12,645 bases of DNA from Desulfobacterales bacterium (GTDB lineage: Bacteria > Desulfobacterota > Desulfobacteria > Desulfobacterales > Desulfobacteraceae). The notes beneath the pieces are model-generated. The model was not told where the DNA came from. It made no database searches and saw only the letters and a program-made list of their open reading frames with translations. Of this stretch, positions 7,986-12,645 are shown piece after piece (the stretch's first letter is position 1; each line of letters opens with the position of its first letter). The position numbers and the translations under genes were made by a program. Location of the stretch: assembly GCA_022361095.1 (NCBI GenBank), contig JAKSBO010001003.1:1-12645 (forward strand), in the 5' to 3' direction.

Positions 7986-8024
7986 GGCCGGATCTTCCTG
8001 TGGATTATGCGGGAAGTTGCGGCC
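7986..8024 (+). other. mRNA hairpin between pstS and pstC
   Basis: The arms GGCCG (7986-7990) and CGGCC (8020-8024), then CTTCC (7994-7998) and GGAAG (8012-8016), form ten base pairs with a symmetrical three-base internal loop and a 13-base terminal loop. There is no following T run, so full termination is unlikely. Hairpins in this position, after a binding-protein gene and before its permeases, commonly protect the upstream message from 3' decay; that role is inferred here. Confidence 0.65.
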
Positions 8025-8066
8025 TTCGTAACGTGGCTTACCGCCGACAGATGAAGTGGGATTCTC

Positions 8067-8954
8067 ATGGGACATAATCTTACCGATAAAGGAATTCATT
8101 CGGTTTTTTTTCTTGTGGCGCTGTTCTCCATTACCGCCCTGGGACTGATCATGGTCTTTTTGTGTAAAGAGGGCGCCGGTATTTTATCCCATGTCAGCTT
8201 ACGGGATTTTCTTTTCGGCCATTACTGGTACCCCACGGATGAACCGCCGGATTTTGGTATTTTCCCCCTGATTGCAGGGTCATTGAGCGTTACGGTTTTA
8301 TCCGGGCTCATGGCTGTTCCACTGGGGATCATGACAGCGGTGTACCTTGCGGAGATTGCCTCTCCCAAAGTGGCGGAGGTGGTCAAGCCCATTGTGGAGC
8401 TTATGGCATCCATGCCGTCGGTGGTGATCGGATTTTTCGGCATGGTGGTGGTGGCCCCTTTTATCCAGGATCTGTTTAATATTCCCGTGGGGCTGAACCT
8501 GTTTAATGCATCATTGATGCTGGCCTTTATGGCGGTACCCACCATATGTTCCATATCCGAGGACGCTATCTTTTCAGTGCCCATGGCCCTGAAAGAAGCC
8601 TCCTTTGCCCTGGGCGCCTCCCATTTTGAGACCATTGCCGGGGTGGTTTTGCCGGCCTCATTGTCCGGGATCTGCACGGCAGTTATCCTAGGGTTGTCCC
8701 GGGCCGTGGGGGAAACCATGGTGGTGCTGATGGCAGCCGGCGGGGCTGCCATGATTCCGGGTTCCGTGTTTGATCCGGTACGGCCCATGCCGGCAAGCAT
8801 TGCTGCTGAAATGGCCGAAGCCCCCTTTGGCGGTGAACATTACCATGCCCTGTTTGCCATCGGCATTGTTCTGTTTTTGTTCACCTTTGTTTTTAACATG
8901 ATTGCCGACCATATATCCTACCGCTTCAGGCAGGTGGGCGAGGCCTCGTTATAG
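8067..8954 (+). CDS. pstC: PstC, phosphate ABC transporter permease
   Basis: PstC is one of the two inner-membrane permeases that form the phosphate channel with PstA. The 295-residue protein has about six hydrophobic segments, the first at about 12-33, and the periplasmic stretch after it contains YWYPTDEPPDFGIFPLIAGSL, typical of PstC. The ABC-permease EAA loop that docks PstB is EASFALGASHFETIAGVVLP (177-196). The RAVGET motif at 212-217 holds the conserved Arg and Glu. The ATG at 8067 has only a weak purine-rich ribosome site (GAAGTGGG), in keeping with lower expression than pstS. Its stop codon abuts the pstA start directly, so the two permeases are probably translated in a coupled way. 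Confidence 0.95.
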   Translation: MGHNLTDKGIHSVFFLVALFSITALGLIMVFLCKEGAGILSHVSLRDFLFGHYWYPTDEPPDFGIFPLIAGSLSVTVLSGLMAVPLGIMTAVYLAEIASPKVAEVVKPIVELMASMPSVVIGFFGMVVVAPFIQDLFNIPVGLNLFNASLMLAFMAVPTICSISEDAIFSVPMALKEASFALGASHFETIAGVVLPASLSGICTAVILGLSRAVGETMVVLMAAGGAAMIPGSVFDPVRPMPASIAAEMAEAPFGGEHYHALFAIGIVLFLFTFVFNMIADHISYRFRQVGEASL

Positions 8955-9815
8955 ATGATGGACGCCAAACGAAAAATAACCCAGACCCTTGCTTTTATTC
9001 TGATCCGCTTGGCGGCACTCATTAACGGTGCTGCCCTGATGGTGATGATTTACTTTATCCTGGTGCGGGGGGGCAAGGCGCTTTCGTGGGCGTTTTTTAC
9101 CCAGGCCCCGCGGGAAAGTATGACCGCAGGGGGGATCTTTCCCTGCATCCTGGGCACTTTTTTATTGTGCCTTGTCACGATTTTTGTGGCCCTGCCCATT
9201 GGGGTGGCATCTGCCATCTATCTTAATGAATATGCCGGCCAGGGAAAGGTTGTTCGTTTGATCCGGCTGGGAATAAATAATCTGGCCGGTGTGCCGTCCA
9301 TTGTTTTCGGTCTGTTCGGCCTGGCTTTTTTTTGTATTGTTTTGAAAATGGGCGTATCCATTGCTGCAGGGGGGCTGACCCTCGGCATCATGACCCTGCC
9401 GGTGGTCATCGGGGCTTCGGAAGAAGCGTTGCGGGCCGTACCGGAAACCTACCGGGAAGCCTCCCTGGCCGTGGGCGCCAGCAAGTGGCAGACCATCCTG
9501 CGGGTGGTGCTGCCCAGTGCGCTTCCGGGCATAATCACAGGTTCCATTCTCGGCATGAGCCGGGCTGCCGGTGAAACCGCCCCCATTATGTACACTGGGG
9601 CCGTGTTTTTTACCCCGGAACTGCCGGGGTCAATTTTTGATGAAGTCATGGCACTGCCGTATCATATTTATGTGCTGGCCACAGCCGGGACAAACATTGA
9701 GGCCACCCGTCATCTTCAGTATGGTACGGCCTTGGTGCTCATTGTCCTGGTGTTTGGCATGAACGTTTTGGCCATATATCTGAGATCGCGAATGAGGCGG
9801 AAACTGAAAGGATAA
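8955..9815 (+). CDS. pstA: PstA, phosphate ABC transporter permease
   Basis: PstA is the partner permease of PstC in the inner membrane. The 286-residue protein has about six membrane segments (the first at about 13-37), a TAGGIFPCILGTF segment before the second, and the EAA loop REASLAVGASKWQTILRVVL (167-186) for contact with PstB. The RAAGETAP motif (203-210) is typical of PstA. The start is one of two adjacent ATG codons, at 8955 or 8958; the first follows the pstC TAG with no gap, which points to translational coupling since no strong ribosome site is seen. The gene ends nine bases before pstB. Confidence 0.95.
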   Translation: MMDAKRKITQTLAFILIRLAALINGAALMVMIYFILVRGGKALSWAFFTQAPRESMTAGGIFPCILGTFLLCLVTIFVALPIGVASAIYLNEYAGQGKVVRLIRLGINNLAGVPSIVFGLFGLAFFCIVLKMGVSIAAGGLTLGIMTLPVVIGASEEALRAVPETYREASLAVGASKWQTILRVVLPSALPGIITGSILGMSRAAGETAPIMYTGAVFFTPELPGSIFDEVMALPYHIYVLATAGTNIEATRHLQYGTALVLIVLVFGMNVLAIYLRSRMRRKLKG

Positions 9816-9824
9816 ATTTGCTGT

Positions 9825-10586
9825 ATGGAACCGGTTGTTAAAATGCAAACCCGCCACCTCGATTTTTTTTACGGCGATTTTCAAGCCCTGCATGACATCA
9901 GTATTGATTTTATGGAAAACCAGGTAACGGCATTAATCGGTCCGTCGGGCTGTGGCAAAAGCACGTACCTGCGCTGCCTGAACCGGATGAATGATCTGAT
10001 TGCCGGAACCCGGGTAAAAGGGCAGGCCATACTGGGCACCGATAATATCTATGATCCGTCAGTGGATGTGGTGACCCTTCGGCGGCGGGTGGGCATGGTG
10101 TTTCAAAAACCCAATCCCTTTCCCAAGTCCATTTTTGAAAATATTGCCTATGGCCTGCGGGTGAACGGGATCAAGGACAAAGCCGCCATTGCCCGCCAGG
10201 TGGAAGAGAGCCTGAAACAGGCGGCCATCTGGGATGAGGTGAAAAACCGGCTGGATAGTTCCGCTTTAGGGCTTTCCGGAGGACAGCAACAGCGGTTGTG
10301 CATTGCCCGGGCCCTTGCCATTAAACCGGAGGTTTTGCTCATGGACGAGCCGGCATCTGCCCTTGATCCCATTGCCACCCAGAAAATCGAGGAATTAATC
10401 GCGAAGCTGTCAAGCCGGCTGACCATCATTATTGTGACCCATAATATGCAACAGGCGGCAAGGGTGTCAGACAGGACCGCATTTTTTTACATGGGAAAGC
10501 TGGTGGAGATCAATGATACCCGGGTGCTGTTTTCCAACCCGGATTTCAAACAGACAAAGGATTATATCTCGGGCAGATTCGGATAA
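9825..10586 (+). CDS. pstB: PstB, phosphate ABC transporter ATPase
   Basis: PstB is the cytoplasmic ATPase that powers phosphate import through PstCA. The 253-residue protein is standard length and has every ABC motif: Walker [10 protein letters not shown] (39-47), the Q-loop in [11 protein letters not shown], signature LSGGQQQR (150-157), Walker B VLLMDE (170-175) with a D-loop SALD, and switch His206 in VTHNM. The [15 protein letters not shown] stretch is characteristic of PstB among ABC ATPases. The ATG at 9825 has AAAGGA about 12 bases upstream, a slightly long spacing; an ATG six codons later has no ribosome site. It closes the transporter operon, since no phoU follows. Confidence 0.97.
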   Translation: MEPVVKMQTRHLDFFYGDFQALHDISIDFMENQVTALIGPSGCGKSTYLRCLNRMNDLIAGTRVKGQAILGTDNIYDPSVDVVTLRRRVGMVFQKPNPFPKSIFENIAYGLRVNGIKDKAAIARQVEESLKQAAIWDEVKNRLDSSALGLSGGQQQRLCIARALAIKPEVLLMDEPASALDPIATQKIEELIAKLSSRLTIIIVTHNMQQAARVSDRTAFFYMGKLVEINDTRVLFSNPDFKQTKDYISGRFG

Positions 10587-10873
10587 CAGCCGCTGCTGCC
10601 TGGTTGAAACTTCGTTTTGCTTTAAATTTTGTTCCCGCGCTTGCTCCGGACGATGGTAAGAAATAAACATGTCTGTAATAAAAGACTGAAGAAAGCCTAA
10701 CAATAATAAGATAGTTGAATGTAATCTATCTTGTATAAGATTTTTAATAAGTTTTTAGGGCCTTTCATTGTTAGTTTTTGGATGATGGGGTGTTGGTAGT
10801 CCAGGTCAAATATGACTGTTATCGGGTGCTTTAAAAATTCATATATCCTGATTTATAACGGAAGGTGCATGCT
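10587..10873 (+). promoter_or_regulatory. Intergenic region between pstB and the response regulator
   Basis: No credible gene lies in these 287 bases, and in particular no phoU or remnant of it. The region holds a nested inverted repeat ending in a T run (10697-10779) that could terminate the pst message, a 12-base palindrome GTCAAATATGAC (10805-10816), and an AT-rich stretch before the regulator with possible -10 sequences around 10840-10847. A GGAAGG ribosome site is at 10860-10865. The response regulator may therefore have its own promoter rather than depend on read-through. Confidence 0.5.
10697..10779 (+). terminator. Nested inverted repeats with T run, possible pst terminator
   Basis: The outer arms CTAACAAT (10697-10704) and ATTGTTAG (10767-10774) enclose inner arms AAGATAG (10708-10714) and CTATCTT (10726-10732), and TTTTT follows the outer arm. 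The arm CTATCTT can alternatively pair its ATCTT with AAGAT at 10737-10741, followed by TTTT, giving a competing small hairpin. All stems are AT-rich and weak, so termination is uncertain. Confidence 0.3.
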
Positions 10874-11554
10874 ATGGAAACCGTACTGATTGTTGATGAT
10901 GAAGAGGATATTGTTGAATTAATTCAATATAATCTGACCGGACAGGGGTATACCGTTCTCACGGCACTGTCAGGGGAGCACGGCATATCATTATCCATTT
11001 CTCACGTTCCCGATCTTATCATCCTTGATCTGATGCTGCCGGGGATCGGCGGTCTAGATGTCGCCAAATATTTAAGACGGAAAGCGGAGACAAAAAATAT
11101 TCCCATACTCATGCTCACAGCAAAGTCAAGCGATGCCGATATCATCACAGGCCTTGAATCCGGGGCCACGGATTATATGTGCAAACCCTTTGGCATAGAT
11201 GTGCTTATGGCAAGGGTCCGGGCTATTTTAAGGCGGCATGTGCCAGAAAGCGTAAAAGAGGAGTCAGACGATTTGGAAAACGGGCTTGTCATAAACCGGA
11301 ACAGGTATCAGGTCAAGGTAAACGGCAAGCCTGTAAACCTGACCTTGACGGAGTTCCAGCTCTTATCTTTTCTGGCCAGCAAAAAGGGGTGGGTGTTTTC
11401 GCGCAATCAGATCGTGGATGCCATACATGGAACGGATTATGCCGTGACGGACAGGAGCATTGATGTCGTGATCTCTGGCCTGCGCAAAAAACTCAAACCC
11501 AAAGCCCATGTCATTGAAACGGTCAGAGGCGTGGGGTACCGCTATAGAGAGTGA
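10874..11554 (+). CDS. PhoB/OmpR-family two-component response regulator
   Basis: This is a DNA-binding response regulator of 226 residues. The receiver domain (1-118) has acidic residues D8-D9, phosphorylation site D52 in LILDLMLPG-type context (ILDLMLPGIGG), T82 in MLTA, Y101 and K104 in DYMCKPF. The C-terminal winged-helix domain (about 130-226) has LTLTEFQLLSFLAS, VTDRSIDVVISGLRKKL and VIETVRGVGYRYRE, all typical of PhoB/OmpR. The position after pstSCAB suggests a PhoB role in phosphate control, but other OmpR-type regulators look similar, so no symbol is assigned. The ATG at 10874 is preferred over the GTG three codons earlier because the ribosome site GGAAGG (10860-10865) overlaps the GTG and sits eight bases before the ATG. 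No histidine kinase gene is adjacent within the window, unlike usual phoB-phoR pairs. Confidence 0.93.
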   Translation: METVLIVDDEEDIVELIQYNLTGQGYTVLTALSGEHGISLSISHVPDLIILDLMLPGIGGLDVAKYLRRKAETKNIPILMLTAKSSDADIITGLESGATDYMCKPFGIDVLMARVRAILRRHVPESVKEESDDLENGLVINRNRYQVKVNGKPVNLTLTEFQLLSFLASKKGWVFSRNQIVDAIHGTDYAVTDRSIDVVISGLRKKLKPKAHVIETVRGVGYRYRE

Positions 11555-11569
11555 ATCTCGGGTTAACAA

Positions 11570-11575
11570 TATAAT
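11570..11575 (+). promoter_or_regulatory. Consensus -10 hexamer before the exosortase gene
   Basis: TATAAT lies in the 68-base gap between the regulator and the exosortase gene, 48 bases before the latter's ATG. No acceptable -35 exists at 16-18 bases upstream, where the sequence falls in the end of the regulator gene. It may be a weak or activator-dependent promoter, or chance in AT-rich DNA. Confidence 0.3.
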
Positions 11576-11622
11576 CGTTTTGTATTAAAGCCCCCAAGCC
11601 AAAAGGCCCCTGTGCTTTCCAT

Positions 11623-12621
11623 ATGCGTGGAAAACAAACAAAATTAAATAAGCAAGCTGAGCGGGATGCCTTCAATAATTCGAAACAGGCTCCAGTGTTG
11701 GCCCGAAAGCAACGCCACTCGTTCGTATGGGCTTTTCTGATTTCCGCCGCCCTCATCTTAATTCCTGTCAGCCTTATTCCTGAATTCTGGTATAGTCCGC
11801 TCAACCGTTTGACGGCAAACCTTTCGGCTGTTTTCATGCGGATGATGGGAATGACGCCCGTGGTCCGGGGCGCCAATATCCGTCTGAGCGATTTCTCTGT
11901 CACTGTTATTTCCGAATGTTTGGCAATTCATTTGACTGCTCTTTTTGCTGCCTTTATATTCGCTTTTCCGGCCAGCCGGATTCAGAAACTGGTCGGCATC
12001 GTAGCCGGCGCAGTATTGATTTCAGGCATTAACAGCATTAGGATTGGTGTGGTCACGATGGTGGGCCATTTTTTCCCAAATCTATTCGAAGTGTTTCATA
12101 TCTACCTGGGGCAACTGGGTATGCTTTCCACCGTCGTGTTGATATGCCTGTTCTGGTGCCGCAAAGTGTCCGACCCTGACTTTTTAGAAAGGCCTGCTAA
12201 GTTTTTTTTTCGATTTCTTTCCTTCTCCTTTGTGCCGTTTCTTCTCTGGCTGCCATTGAATCGTGTGTATCAAAGTATAGTGGACGGTTTCGTTGAAAAG
12301 TTATTTTCAGCAGCTTCTTATGACATCATGATACCGCTTAATCATGATTTTTATTACCAGTCATTCAGCCTCGTAACAATGACCGGACTTCTGTTTGCTG
12401 TCAAGTCGGTTCAACTTCCCACCCGGCTCCGCTGGTTTGCTTTTGGCTTTTTCGTGTTGACGCTGCTTCAGATCGCCATTCGTATGTGCAATACATGGAT
12501 TACGGCATTCCATATGCAGTGGGTGGAAGCCATTTCACAAATTGTCTATTTCTTGTGCACCCAGGCAATCCCCTTGGGAATTGGACTGGTCTTTTTGATG
12601 AAAGTTCGAGCAGAAAAATAA
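11623..12621 (+). CDS. Exosortase/archaeosortase-family protein, exosortase H-like, with a second membrane domain
   Basis: This is a probable inner-membrane transpeptidase that would recognise and process proteins with a C-terminal sorting tail. The 332-residue protein has a charged, basic N-terminal tail (1-32) and about eight membrane segments. The N-terminal half (about 33-180) has the family triad in order: C99 in ISECLAIHL, R140 in INSIRIGVV and H159 in FHIYLGQLG. The residues after the Cys (LAI) differ from the usual SG or NG. Its short size and spacing resemble exosortase H more than the longer EpsH/XrtA type. The C-terminal half (about 197-332) has no second Cys/His set, but repeats the order PLNR...IR with similar spacing. 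It may be a fused exosortase H-associated membrane protein or a decayed duplicate. No sorting substrate is seen nearby. The ATG at 11623 lacks a clear ribosome site; no better start was found. Confidence 0.75.
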   Translation: MRGKQTKLNKQAERDAFNNSKQAPVLARKQRHSFVWAFLISAALILIPVSLIPEFWYSPLNRLTANLSAVFMRMMGMTPVVRGANIRLSDFSVTVISECLAIHLTALFAAFIFAFPASRIQKLVGIVAGAVLISGINSIRIGVVTMVGHFFPNLFEVFHIYLGQLGMLSTVVLICLFWCRKVSDPDFLERPAKFFFRFLSFSFVPFLLWLPLNRVYQSIVDGFVEKLFSAASYDIMIPLNHDFYYQSFSLVTMTGLLFAVKSVQLPTRLRWFAFGFFVLTLLQIAIRMCNTWITAFHMQWVEAISQIVYFLCTQAIPLGIGLVFLMKVRAEK

Positions 12622-12645
12622 AATAGAAGTAATTTAACAGCTTAT

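Noticed and set aside
8222..8800. 192-codon leftward open frame opposite pstC
   Set aside because: It is antisense to conserved permease sequence, has low-complexity Ser/Thr/Met-rich translation and no family motif.
10816..10837. E. coli-type Pho box before the response regulator
   Set aside because: CTGTTAT matches the half-site at six of seven bases, but the next unit in register (TGCTTTA) does not match.

Overview
The window is a chromosomal stretch of a Gram-negative bacterium, most likely a deltaproteobacterium of the Desulfobacteraceae type. That assignment is inferred from the protein flavour, an estimated GC content near 50%, and the pairing of housekeeping genes with an exosortase-type gene; no marker in the window proves it. 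No tRNA, rRNA, CRISPR array, insertion sequence or phage gene was seen.

The left half (1-6748) is read leftward. From right to left it holds argC (arginine biosynthesis), an inner-membrane-anchored M23 peptidase of the cell wall, a clear intrinsic terminator, secA (protein export motor), and the clpS-clpA pair (N-degron adaptor and ClpP unfoldase). clpA is cut by the window edge after 540 codons. Likely transcripts are argC-M23, secA, and clpS-clpA.

A 392-base divergent control region (6749-7140) separates the halves. On the argC side it has a nested GC-rich inverted repeat and an AT-rich inverted repeat followed by a T run. On the pstS side it has 11-base tandem half-sites that could bind a PhoB-like regulator and a longer imperfect direct repeat.

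The right half (7141-12621) is read rightward. pstS-pstC-pstA-pstB encode a complete high-affinity phosphate ABC importer: periplasmic binding protein, two permeases and ATPase. A stable hairpin sits between pstS and pstC. phoU, which usually closes this operon, is absent here. A PhoB/OmpR-family response regulator follows after 287 non-coding bases, without an adjacent histidine kinase.

The last gene encodes a polytopic membrane protein. Its N-terminal half carries the Cys/Arg/His set of the exosortase/archaeosortase family, closest by eye to the exosortase H type. Its C-terminal half looks like a diverged second copy of the same layout that has lost the Cys and His. This tandem or fused exosortase, beside a phosphate-type regulator and with no sorting substrate in view, is the most unusual part of the window.
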